Shown here piece by piece: positions 1 through 6,503 of a stretch of 33,993 nt of DNA. Source of the stretch: Alphaproteobacteria bacterium (GTDB lineage: Bacteria; Pseudomonadota; Alphaproteobacteria; JAJUGE01); NCBI GenBank assembly GCA_029268305.1, contig JAJUGE010000031.1, positions 1-33,993 of the forward strand, written 5' to 3'. The notes beneath the pieces were generated by a model. That model did no database searches, was not told the DNA's origin, and worked only from the letters and a program-made list of their open reading frames with translations. A program made the translations under genes and the position numbers. Every line of letters starts with the position of its first letter. The first letter of the stretch is position 1.

Positions 1-2
1 CG

Positions 3-317
3 GCATTCGATCAGCGCGAACGCGACTTCGAGAACAAGTACAAGCACGACGAGCAGCTGAGGTTCAAGGTTCAGGCGCGTCGCAACCGGCTGCTCGGTGA
101 ATGGGCCGGCGGCCTGCTCGGCCTCAGCGGCGAAGAGCTCACGAATTACGCACGGGAGGTTGTTCAATCAGACTTCGAACGCCCGGGCGACGAGGACGTG
201 CTTCGGAAGGTCCACGCCGACCTCGTGGCAAAGGGAATCGACATTACCGAGCGGCGGGTGCGAACCCGAATGGACGAGCTGCTGGAGCAAGCCAAACAAC
301 AGGTAATGGCTGAGTAA
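3..317 (+). CDS. DUF1476 family protein (F1-ATPase inhibitor zeta subunit), 5' end missing
   Basis: Reading from base 3, the frame gives AFDQRERDFENKYKHDEQLR and runs to a TAA at 315-317. The opening, the LRFK.QARRNRLLG segment, the EVV.SDFE.PGDEDVLRKV block and the C-terminal R.RMDELLEQA are the signature of DUF1476. Members of this small four-helix family include the zeta subunit that blocks ATP hydrolysis by the F1Fo-ATP synthase in Paracoccus. Family members usually begin only a few residues before the FDQRE motif, so probably just the start codon and one to three residues lie outside the window. The protein is cytoplasmic. The family match is clear; the inhibitory role is inferred from the family. 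Confidence 0.88.
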   Translation, partial: AFDQRERDFENKYKHDEQLRFKVQARRNRLLGEWAGGLLGLSGEELTNYAREVVQSDFERPGDEDVLRKVHADLVAKGIDITERRVRTRMDELLEQAKQQVMAE

Positions 318-330
318 TCGGTCCATACCT

Positions 331-379
331 CGCCGGGAGGACAGACCGCGACCGCTGCCGCGCCCCAATCCTCCCGGCG
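331..379. terminator. Inverted repeat between convergent genes, possible bidirectional terminator
   Basis: An 11-base arm at 331-341 (CGCCGGGAGGA) is perfectly complementary to 369-379 (TCCTCCCGGCG), with a 27-base loop. It lies between the stop of the DUF1476 gene and the stop of the converging DUF882 gene, where a shared terminator is expected. There is no clear T-run on either side and the loop is long, so factor-independent termination is uncertain. Confidence 0.4.
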
Positions 380-415
380 GCGCCTCTCAAGCTCGGGACC
401 GTCTGGGCCCGGCAA

Positions 416-964
416 TCACCAGGTGCGGACCGGCCCTACGTCAACGTGGACAAACCCGGACTTCGGATAGTAACCCACCCCTCCCCGCTCGAGATCGAGC
501 GCGGCTTTGCGGATGTGCGACAGCCGAAAGCTCGGCAGGTTGATGTCGATCGCCATCCCCTTCATGTGATAGCTCTTCTTGGCCACCCCGCTGCTCTTTC
601 TGCTCAGCATCGCGTTGGTCTTGGGACTGCGGTATCCCGAGATCACCTGAACTGGCTCGTTCGCTTCGACCTTCTGCACCAAGGAGTTCAGCAGATCGAG
701 AAGGTTCCTGTCGATCTGCTTCACATCGCCGGTGCGGAAATCCCGCAGGATAAAGTTGATTTCCTTCAGTGACTCGGGGAGATAGCGGCCGTTCTGCCAG
801 TAGGCGGTCTTCAGCTTCTCACCGGTATGAAGGTTGTCGAACGTCAGCCACTTTTCGGTTGGGGCCTTGGCTTTCGCCCATGCAGAAACGGGCGAAATGA
901 TGACGCTGATTGCAGCGCCGTAGGCGAGGAATGAGCGACGACTGAGGTCGTTGCCTACTTTCAC
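416..964 (-). CDS. DUF882 family Tat-exported M15-fold peptidoglycan peptidase
   Basis: This 182-residue protein opens with a twin-arginine signal (SRRSFLAYGAA at 8-18), followed by a hydrophobic stretch and a cleavage-type AWA site near residue 30. The mature part carries the M15 zinc-peptidase motif SxHxxGxAxD as SYHMKGMAID (H133, D140), the substrate-side VISGYRSP at 107-114, and the last zinc ligand in FVHVDVG (H173). This is the layout of the YcbK/DUF882 family, which is thought to cleave peptide cross-links of peptidoglycan in the periplasm. Start choice: GTG at 964 has GGGG five to six bases upstream, while an in-frame TTG at 970 would lack room for that site. Peptide substrate and specificity are not shown by the sequence. 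Confidence 0.85.
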   Translation of the reverse strand: MKVGNDLSRRSFLAYGAAISVIISPVSAWAKAKAPTEKWLTFDNLHTGEKLKTAYWQNGRYLPESLKEINFILRDFRTGDVKQIDRNLLDLLNSLVQKVEANEPVQVISGYRSPKTNAMLSRKSSGVAKKSYHMKGMAIDINLPSFRLSHIRKAALDLERGGVGYYPKSGFVHVDVGPVRTW

Positions 965-1229
965 GAGCAACCCCGAATCTTTTGGGAACCTTTTTACGAA
1001 TGAGGTCGTTCACTAGCGGGTACCATAGTGACCATGGTGCGCTCAACGCACAAATGGCCGCAGGGGCTGGAGTCTGGCCTTGACATGGTAAACAGTCTCT
1101 GAACCTCCCCTCCATCCTGTGGATAGATCGCCGGGGCAGCGTCGGCACTCGTGTCTGGTTCCTCATCGTGTGCCGTGGCATTCTTTCCCCAGCCAAGGCC
1201 GGCCTGCCGCCGCGGAAGGGGAGGATCTC

Positions 1230-2252
1230 ATGACCATTCAATTCGGCCTGATGAACCGCGGGCAGTTTCCGCTCGGCGACGACATCGCGCTGCGATTTAC
1301 CGAGATGCTGGAGCAGGCGCGCCTGGCCGAGCGGCTCGCCTTCGATTCGATCATGGCCGGCTCGCACTACAGCGCCTATCCGCTGATGCATTTTCAGCAG
1401 ATACCGTTTCTATCGCGGATCATGGCCGAATGCCCGAGCCTCAGGCTGATCGCCGGCATCGTGCTGCTGCCTCTGCACAAACCCATCGACATCGCCGAGC
1501 AGTTCGCCTGCATCGACGTGATGTCCGGCGGCAAGCTGATTTTCGGTATCGGGCTGGGCTACCGCGAGGTGGAGTTCCGCGCATTCGGGACGACTCAGAA
1601 GGAAGCGCCGCGACGGCTCGAGGAGACGCTGGAGGTGATCAAGCGTCTCTGGACCGAGGAGAAGGTCAGCCACAAGGGCTCACATTTCGAGTTGATCGAG
1701 GCTTCCTGCCCGATCAAGCCCCTGCAGAAGCCGATGCCGCCGATCTGGACCGGCGCGAACGCCGACGCCGCGATTCGACGGGCCGCACGGCTCACGGATG
1801 CATGGTTCGTCAATCCGCACAACCGGATCGACACGATCACGCGTCAGATGGATGTCTACCGCCGCGCCCTCGACGAGTTCGGCAAGCCCTTCCCCAATGA
1901 GTTTCCGTTGATGCGCGAGGTCGTCGTCGCGCGATCCCGTGACGAAGCGATCCGCCTCGGCCGGCCTTATCTCGAAGCGAAGTACAACGCTTACAAGGAG
2001 TGGGGCCAGGACAAGGTGATGCCGGCCGGCGACAACGATTTCGGCGTGATGTTCGAAGATCTGATCAAAGATCGCTTCCTGTTCGGCTCACCCGACGAGG
2101 TCGCAGAGCAGATCCTCGACCTGGTGCGCCGCTTCGGCGTGAATCACTTCGTATTCGGTGTTCAGTTCCCCGGCATGCCGCAAAGCATGATTCTCGACGA
2201 GATGCAGATGCTGGCGGGAGAGGTCTTCCCGAAGGTACGCGCCGGGCTCTGA
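1230..2252 (+). CDS. LLM-class flavin-dependent oxidoreductase (first of tandem pair)
   Basis: This 340-residue luciferase-like monooxygenase keeps the family layout. It has an N-terminal QFGLMNRGQFPLGDD strand, LAGIVLLPLHKPIDIAEQ-type TIM-barrel strands, the GKLIFGIGLGYREVEFRAFG phosphate/flavin loop near residue 110, and the IWTGANADAAIRRAAR segment that follows a variable region. The family uses reduced FMN or F420 to oxidise small substrates in the cytosol; the substrate here is unknown. The ATG at 1230 has GGGGAGGAT immediately upstream, so it is preferred over an in-frame upstream ATG at 1119. It is followed after 47 bases by a full-length paralogue of the same length, and then by a secreted hydrolase, in one likely operon. 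Confidence 0.87.
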   Translation: MTIQFGLMNRGQFPLGDDIALRFTEMLEQARLAERLAFDSIMAGSHYSAYPLMHFQQIPFLSRIMAECPSLRLIAGIVLLPLHKPIDIAEQFACIDVMSGGKLIFGIGLGYREVEFRAFGTTQKEAPRRLEETLEVIKRLWTEEKVSHKGSHFELIEASCPIKPLQKPMPPIWTGANADAAIRRAARLTDAWFVNPHNRIDTITRQMDVYRRALDEFGKPFPNEFPLMREVVVARSRDEAIRLGRPYLEAKYNAYKEWGQDKVMPAGDNDFGVMFEDLIKDRFLFGSPDEVAEQILDLVRRFGVNHFVFGVQFPGMPQSMILDEMQMLAGEVFPKVRAGL

Positions 2253-2299
2253 CCTGCATAAGCGACTCGAAGGATCAATAAGCGAGGAAACGCAAGCGC

Positions 2300-3322
2300 A
2301 TGACGATGCAGTTCGGTCTGATGACCCGGGGTCAGTTTCCGCTCGGCGACGATATGGCGACCCGCCTCGACGAGTTGATGGAACAGGCACGCACCGCCGA
2401 AAAGCTGGGGTTCTCCTCGCTTACCAAGGGCTCCCACTACAGCGCCCATCCGTATCAGGATTTTCAGCAGCTTCCGTTCCTGTCGCGAGCATCGGGGGAA
2501 GCGCCGGGGCTTCGTCTGAACGCCGGCATTGTCCTCCTCTCCCTACACAAGCCGCTCGATCTGGCCGAGCAGCTGGCGACGATCGATGTCATGTCCAAGG
2601 GCAAGCTGATCTTCGGCGCCGCGCTCGGCTATCGCGAGGTGGAGTTCAAGGCGTTCGGCACGAGTCAGAAGGAGCGCGTGCAGCGGTTCGAGGAGAATCT
2701 CGAGGCGATAAAGCGCCTCTGGACCGAGGAAACCGTCGACATGGTCGGTTCGCACTTCGAGCTGAAGGGTGCGTCCTGCCCGATGAAGCCCGTGCAGAAG
2801 CCGAGGCCCCCGATCTGGATCGGGGCGAATGCCGATCCCGCCATACGTCGCGCCGCCAGGATCGGTGACTGCTGGTACATCAATCCGCACAACCGGATCG
2901 ACACGATCCAGCGCCAACTGGAGGTCTACAAACGCGCTCTCGACGAGTGTGGCAAGCCGTTCCCCGAGGAATTGCCGGCACGGCGGGAGGTCTTCGTCGC
3001 CCGCACGCGCGAAGAGGCGATCCGAATCTGCCGACCCTATCTGGAAAAGAAGTACGAGATCTATCACAACTGGGGTCAGGACAAGGCGATGCCGGCGGGA
3101 GATGACAATCTCGGCCTCGACTTCGACGAGTTGCTCCGCGACAGGTTCCTCCTCGGTTCGCCCGCCGAAGTGGCGGAGCAGATGATCCGCCTCAATCGGT
3201 CGCTCGGTGTCAACCACATCATCATGAGCATCCAGTGGGCCGGCATGCCCCAGCAACTGGTGCTCGACACGATGCAGATGCTGGCGGAGGAGGTCTTTCC
3301 GAAGGTGCGGGAGGCGGTCTGA
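2300..3322 (+). CDS. LLM-class flavin-dependent oxidoreductase (second of tandem pair)
   Basis: This is a 340-residue paralogue of the preceding gene, collinear from the opening QFGLMTRGQFPLGDD to the closing MQMLAEEVFPKVREAV. It has the same GKLIFGAALGYREVEFKAFG loop and PIWIGANADPAIRRAARIGD segment. The two genes share a 29-base identical run at 1810-1838 and 2880-2908, consistent with tandem duplication. Differences cluster in the substrate-side segments: for example SLTKGSHYSAHPYQDFQQLP replaces SIMAGSHYSAYPLMHFQQIP, and NHIIMSIQWAG replaces NHFVFGVQFPG. The two may therefore act on different substrates or as a heterodimer, as in bacterial luciferase. Cofactor and substrate are not determined. 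A GCGAGGAAAC ribosome site precedes the ATG. Confidence 0.87.
   Translation: MTMQFGLMTRGQFPLGDDMATRLDELMEQARTAEKLGFSSLTKGSHYSAHPYQDFQQLPFLSRASGEAPGLRLNAGIVLLSLHKPLDLAEQLATIDVMSKGKLIFGAALGYREVEFKAFGTSQKERVQRFEENLEAIKRLWTEETVDMVGSHFELKGASCPMKPVQKPRPPIWIGANADPAIRRAARIGDCWYINPHNRIDTIQRQLEVYKRALDECGKPFPEELPARREVFVARTREEAIRICRPYLEKKYEIYHNWGQDKAMPAGDDNLGLDFDELLRDRFLLGSPAEVAEQMIRLNRSLGVNHIIMSIQWAGMPQQLVLDTMQMLAEEVFPKVREAV
3309..3321 (+). promoter_or_regulatory. Ribosome site and CTG start overlapping the upstream stop
   Basis: GGGAGG at 3309-3314 lies four bases before an in-frame CTG at 3319-3321. This CTG overlaps the TGA stop (3320-3322) of the upstream oxidoreductase. No ATG, GTG or TTG exists in frame between 3238 and the signal-peptide core, so CTG is the only start that gives a normal-length signal peptide. 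Confidence 0.45.
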
Positions 3323-4122
3323 TCCGCGACCGCCGCGCACCTTGGGGCCGGTCGCTCGTTGTTGGCGCACTCCTCCAGCTCCTCGTTCTCGGAGCACCCT
3401 TTCAGGGCGGTGTCTCTGTCCGAGTCGCCGCGGCGCAGCCTGCCTCGCTGGAGCCGCGCGTCGACGCCTTCATCAGCAACGGACGTCCGGTCCGCATCGA
3501 GCAAATACGCGCAACCGGGCTCATGAATCGACCGGCCGTCATCCTGCTGCACGGCGCGAGCGGCGTCGGGAGCGGCTGGCTGATCTATCCTTATGCCGAA
3601 GAGATAGCCCGCCACGGCATCGATGCCTTCGTGATCCACTACTTCGATGGCCTGGATCCAAGCATCGGCAACCGGTCCGGGACCCGCAATTTCGCCGCCA
3701 GAAACGGCATCATCCGGGACGCAATCCGCCATGTACGCTCCCTGCCGGAGACGGATGCTGATCGGATCGGCCTCTTCGGGTTGTCGTTAGGCGGCTTCCA
3801 CGCAGTCGATATCGCCGCTCGCGACCCGGGGCTAGGCGCTGTGGTCGCCCTGATGGGCGCATTGCCCCGGTCGACGCCCGAGGCTGCGGTGCGGTCGATG
3901 CCGCCGACGCTCATACTTCACGGAGCGCGCGACGCGGTGGTTCCCATCGACCGCGCCGTCGATCTGGCGCTTCTGCTCGGCCGGCTGCGGTCGCCCTTCG
4001 ACATGAAGATCTATCTTCACGGCGGGCACACGATGGCGGGTGACGCGCACGGCAACAGCGTTCGACTGGTGGCGGAGTTCTTCCGCCGGCATCTGACCGA
4101 CCTCGGCGGCCAGGGCCGCTAA
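3319..4122 (+). CDS. Secreted dienelactone-hydrolase-like alpha/beta hydrolase
   Basis: From the CTG start this is a 267-residue protein. It has a basic n-region, a hydrophobic core (SLVVGALLQLLVLG at 12-25) and an AAA-QP cleavage site near residue 39, so it is probably periplasmic. The alpha/beta hydrolase landmarks are the oxyanion strand LLHGASG (76-82), the nucleophile elbow GLSLGG (S156), the acid in HGARDAVVP (D205) and the catalytic histidine in HGGHTM (H237). This matches the dienelactone hydrolase/prolyl-oligopeptidase-like group; esterase or lactonase activity is inferred. The only standard start in frame is an ATG at 3235, inside the oxidoreductase gene. It would put about 28 implausible residues before the signal peptide, so I prefer CTG. 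The gene is translationally coupled to the tandem monooxygenases. Confidence 0.8.
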   Translation: MIRDRRAPWGRSLVVGALLQLLVLGAPFQGGVSVRVAAAQPASLEPRVDAFISNGRPVRIEQIRATGLMNRPAVILLHGASGVGSGWLIYPYAEEIARHGIDAFVIHYFDGLDPSIGNRSGTRNFAARNGIIRDAIRHVRSLPETDADRIGLFGLSLGGFHAVDIAARDPGLGAVVALMGALPRSTPEAAVRSMPPTLILHGARDAVVPIDRAVDLALLLGRLRSPFDMKIYLHGGHTMAGDAHGNSVRLVAEFFRRHLTDLGGQGR

Positions 4123-4147
4123 CCCGCCGCGCGCCGGAGAGGAAGCG

Positions 4148-4348
4148 TCAGTTTTCCGCCTCGGAGCGGAACTCGGCCTCGAGGTCATGCTCGAGCCTGA
4201 CCAGGTCATCCGGAAGCGGCATTCCGAATGCACGCATCCTGGAGAGAACTTGCGACAGGCGCAGATAGATCTCGTGCCGGTCGTGCACCTCGCCTTCCAC
4301 GTCTGTCAGGAGGTTCGACAGAGCCGCCTCGAGTTCCTGCGCATCCAT
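4148..4348 (-). CDS. Small hypothetical protein, 66 residues
   Basis: I do not recognise the family. The ATG at 4348 is preceded by a strong GGAGGCGAGA ribosome site. The product is acidic and predicted helical: two amphipathic segments (roughly 3-34 and 46-63) are joined by a GMPLPDD turn, with heptad-like leucines suggesting a helical hairpin or coiled coil. There is no signal peptide and no cysteine. It converges with the hydrolase gene. A larger frame in the opposite direction covers the same bases but lacks a ribosome site. Confidence 0.6.
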   Translation of the reverse strand: MDAQELEAALSNLLTDVEGEVHDRHEIYLRLSQVLSRMRAFGMPLPDDLVRLEHDLEAEFRSEAEN

Positions 4349-4435
4349 TCTCGCCTCCCAGAGCCTCTGCCAACGTCACTGGAAACGTCAGGCCCGGCGA
4401 CAAGTTCGACCTGAGTTGGTGCCAGTACAAACGCA

Positions 4436-4467
4436 AATCCCGCCCGGGCGTGCGCCCGGACGGGATT
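4436..4467 (-). terminator. Hairpin terminator after the TPP-enzyme genes
   Basis: A 15-base arm at 4436-4450 pairs with 4453-4467 with a single G:T-type mismatch and a two-base loop (in practice a loop of four to six bases). It lies 27 bases past the stop of the minus-strand thiamine-enzyme beta gene. Read on the minus strand it is followed by TGCGTTTG, a weak T-tract. Confidence 0.6.
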
Positions 4468-4494
4468 CCTCGCATGGCAGAGCCCGCGAACGGT

Positions 4495-5121
4495 TCAGCG
4501 CGTGGCCGCAAGGCCCTCGATGAATTGCAGTCGCGAAAGCGCAGCGTCGAGCGACCGGCGCACCTTCGGCGGGTCCGTCGGCTTCACCTTGAGCAGGATG
4601 AACGAGCTGCTGTTTCCGGACCGGATCAGTTCCGCCGCATCGGCGATCTGCCCATCCTCGGTGACGGTGCGCGTCACCGGAATGCCGGCACCGGTGGCCA
4701 TCGCCTCCAGATCGACGCCGAGGCTGGTGTGGCTCTTCTGATAACCCGTCTCGCCGTAGTGGCCGTTATCCACGCAGACGATCGACAGGTTCGGAGGATT
4801 GAGGACTGCGATCGTCGCCAACGTGCCGACGTTCATCAGCAGCTCGCCGTCACCGGTGAGCACGACCACGCGCTTGTCGGGTCGCGCGAGCGCAAGGCCC
4901 AGCCCCATCGAGGCCGCCGCCCCCATGACTCCGGCCAGACAGTAATAGTTGCGATCGTCACCGCAGAGTGCCGCCGTGTCTTTCGCGGTGCCGGCGAGGC
5001 CGGCGATAAACAGGTAGTCCTTCGGGTTGGGGAAGAGCTTCGGCAACACCTCGCGACGGTCGAGGACTCCGACCGGGCTCATCGCAGCGGCGCGTCCGTT
5101 TCCGGATTGGGAATCAGCCAT
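4495..5121 (-). CDS. TPP-dependent decarboxylase, beta (C-terminal, cofactor-binding) subunit; sulfopyruvate decarboxylase-like
   Basis: This 208-residue subunit corresponds to the pyrophosphate-binding half of thiamine-diphosphate enzymes. The canonical TPP motif is complete: GDG at 90-92, and VDNG with the metal ligand N119 at 117-120, separated by the usual spacing. The GVMGAAASMGLGLALARPD block (64-82) and NGHYGETG are typical of sulfopyruvate (ComE) and phosphonopyruvate decarboxylases. The ATG at 5121 has TGAGGAGA upstream, containing the stop codon of the alpha gene, so the two are translationally coupled. The substrate is unknown: sulfopyruvate, phosphonopyruvate or another 2-oxo acid are all possible, and no adjacent gene decides between them. 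Confidence 0.83.
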   Translation of the reverse strand: MADSQSGNGRAAAMSPVGVLDRREVLPKLFPNPKDYLFIAGLAGTAKDTAALCGDDRNYYCLAGVMGAAASMGLGLALARPDKRVVVLTGDGELLMNVGTLATIAVLNPPNLSIVCVDNGHYGETGYQKSHTSLGVDLEAMATGAGIPVTRTVTEDGQIADAAELIRSGNSSSFILLKVKPTDPPKVRRSLDAALSRLQFIEGLAATR

Positions 5122-5134
5122 TGTCGCAGTCTCC

Positions 5135-5668
5135 TCAGAACTCTTTCGCGCCAATCAGCTTCTGCGTCAGAAGCACGGCGACAGCGCTGCCGGACTTGAA
5201 CACCATGGTGCAGGCGGCGGATACGGTTGGGATGACATCCTCCGGCTTTTCGGCGCGAAGGCAGATGACGCCCATCGCCTCGAGACACGCCTGAACCCCC
5301 TGCCCCATCGGGATTTGCCACGGATTCCCCTCGCCGAACTCGCCCCGCATGCTGAGCAACATCAGCAGGGGGAAGTTGCCGCCCTTTACCAGCGAGAGGA
5401 AGTTGATGCAGTTGCCCGCGCCGCTGGACTGCATCAGCAGCACGCCTCTAGCGCCGCCTAGATGAGCGCCGGCGAGCAGTCCGACACCTTCTTCCTCGGT
5501 CGTCAACGCGACCGAGTGGACGTCGGGGTCCGCAAGGGAGCGGTCGATGAGAACACGATGACCCGCATCCGGGACATAGGCGAACTGCGTGACACCTTGT
5601 TGGCGCAGCAACTCGTAAAGTTCGTCGGGCCAGGTCGGATCGCCTTTGACGGCGCCGATGTCGGACAT
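5135..5668 (-). CDS. TPP-dependent decarboxylase, alpha (N-terminal, pyrimidine-binding) subunit; sulfopyruvate decarboxylase-like
   Basis: This 177-residue PYR-domain subunit partners the downstream beta gene. Visible landmarks are the YELLRQQGVTQFAYVPDAGH opening, the cofactor-activating glutamate in LTTEEEGVGLLAGAHLGG (around 58-60), the LLMQSSGAGNCINFL strand-loop, and the LSMRGEFGEGNP loop common to ComD-type proteins. Split PYR and PP subunits of this size are the form seen in sulfopyruvate decarboxylase, whereas most related enzymes are fused. The ATG at 5668 is chosen because GGAGGAAAACC precedes it; a longer upstream extension in frame has no family similarity. It is cytosolic and diverges from the cytochrome b561 gene. 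Confidence 0.83.
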   Translation of the reverse strand: MSDIGAVKGDPTWPDELYELLRQQGVTQFAYVPDAGHRVLIDRSLADPDVHSVALTTEEEGVGLLAGAHLGGARGVLLMQSSGAGNCINFLSLVKGGNFPLLMLLSMRGEFGEGNPWQIPMGQGVQACLEAMGVICLRAEKPEDVIPTVSAACTMVFKSGSAVAVLLTQKLIGAKEF

Positions 5669-5906
5669 GGTTTTCCTCCGGCTTGCTGGCGCCGCAGCGC
5701 CTTCGAATCTCGGCTTCTGGAGCGGCGCGATATTAGATTGCCGCACCGTCGATTGGGAAGGGTCTCCGGACCCCACCATGTCCGAGCCGGATGCGGATGA
5801 GCGTGACAGCCGATCCGAATGCATCGCTGCAGGATGCGCTTGCCGCGAGCCTTCTCGCCGCTCATCGTATGCATCAACGCGCGTGGCGACGATCGAGGGG
5901 CCATCC

Positions 5907-6464
5907 ATGATCCGGAATACCCGTTCGCGCTGGGGCGCAGTCAGCATCGCCCTACATTGGACGATCGCCGGCCTGATCCTGCTCGTGCAGGTCCCAGCAG
6001 GCCTTCTCATGCAGGCTATCGGACGGGGCACGATCCAGAACGTGCTCTTCTTCACTCACAAGAACGTCGGCCTGCTGATCCTGGTGCTGGCGATCTTTCG
6101 GCTTGTCTGGCGCTTGGCACACCCTGTGCCGGCACTGCCGACGGATCTCCCCGCATGGCAATCGGCGGCAGCGAAAGCGACCCATTTCCTCCTCTACCTC
6201 TTTCTGTTCCTGATGCCGCTCAGCGGCTTCCTGTACACGGCGCTCGGCGGCTTCCCGGTGCCGTTGCTCGGCCTGGTCGATCTCGGGGCGTTGCTGCCGA
6301 CCGACAAGGCGGCTTCGGAGGTCTTCAAGGCGATCCACCTCACTGCCCAGTGGGGGCTCTACGCGACGGCCGCGCTTCATGTCGCCGGCGCTCTCCAGCA
6401 CCACCTGGTACGGCGGGATTTCGTGTTGCGGCGCATGCTGTCGTCCGAGAAGCCGCTGGTGTAG
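5907..6464 (+). CDS. Cytochrome b561-family membrane protein
   Basis: This 185-residue protein has four transmembrane helices (about 12-38, 48-70, 92-114, 140-165) and the four expected haem histidines: H17 in LHWTIAG, H51 in THKNVG, H93 in ATHFLLY and H158 in ALHVAG. H144 is a further candidate. Proteins of this CybB/YceJ type are inner-membrane di-haem electron carriers that pass electrons between quinol and periplasmic partners, and some act as superoxide oxidases. The ATG at 5907 follows GAGGGG with a six-base spacer; the longer in-frame upstream sequence has no family match. A permease gene starts 39 bases downstream on the same strand. Confidence 0.87.
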   Translation: MIRNTRSRWGAVSIALHWTIAGLILLVQVPAGLLMQAIGRGTIQNVLFFTHKNVGLLILVLAIFRLVWRLAHPVPALPTDLPAWQSAAAKATHFLLYLFLFLMPLSGFLYTALGGFPVPLLGLVDLGALLPTDKAASEVFKAIHLTAQWGLYATAALHVAGALQHHLVRRDFVLRRMLSSEKPLV

Positions 6465-6503
6465 AAGGCGCCTGCCCTTCTCGCTTCCGAGGCAGGAATT
6501 AGC

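Noticed and set aside
971-1229. Promoter or small gene in the divergent gap before the first monooxygenase
   Set aside because: Short inverted repeats (ACCAT/ATGGT, GTGCG/CGCAC) occur by chance at this length, and no convincing -35/-10 pair or ribosome-site-led frame was seen.
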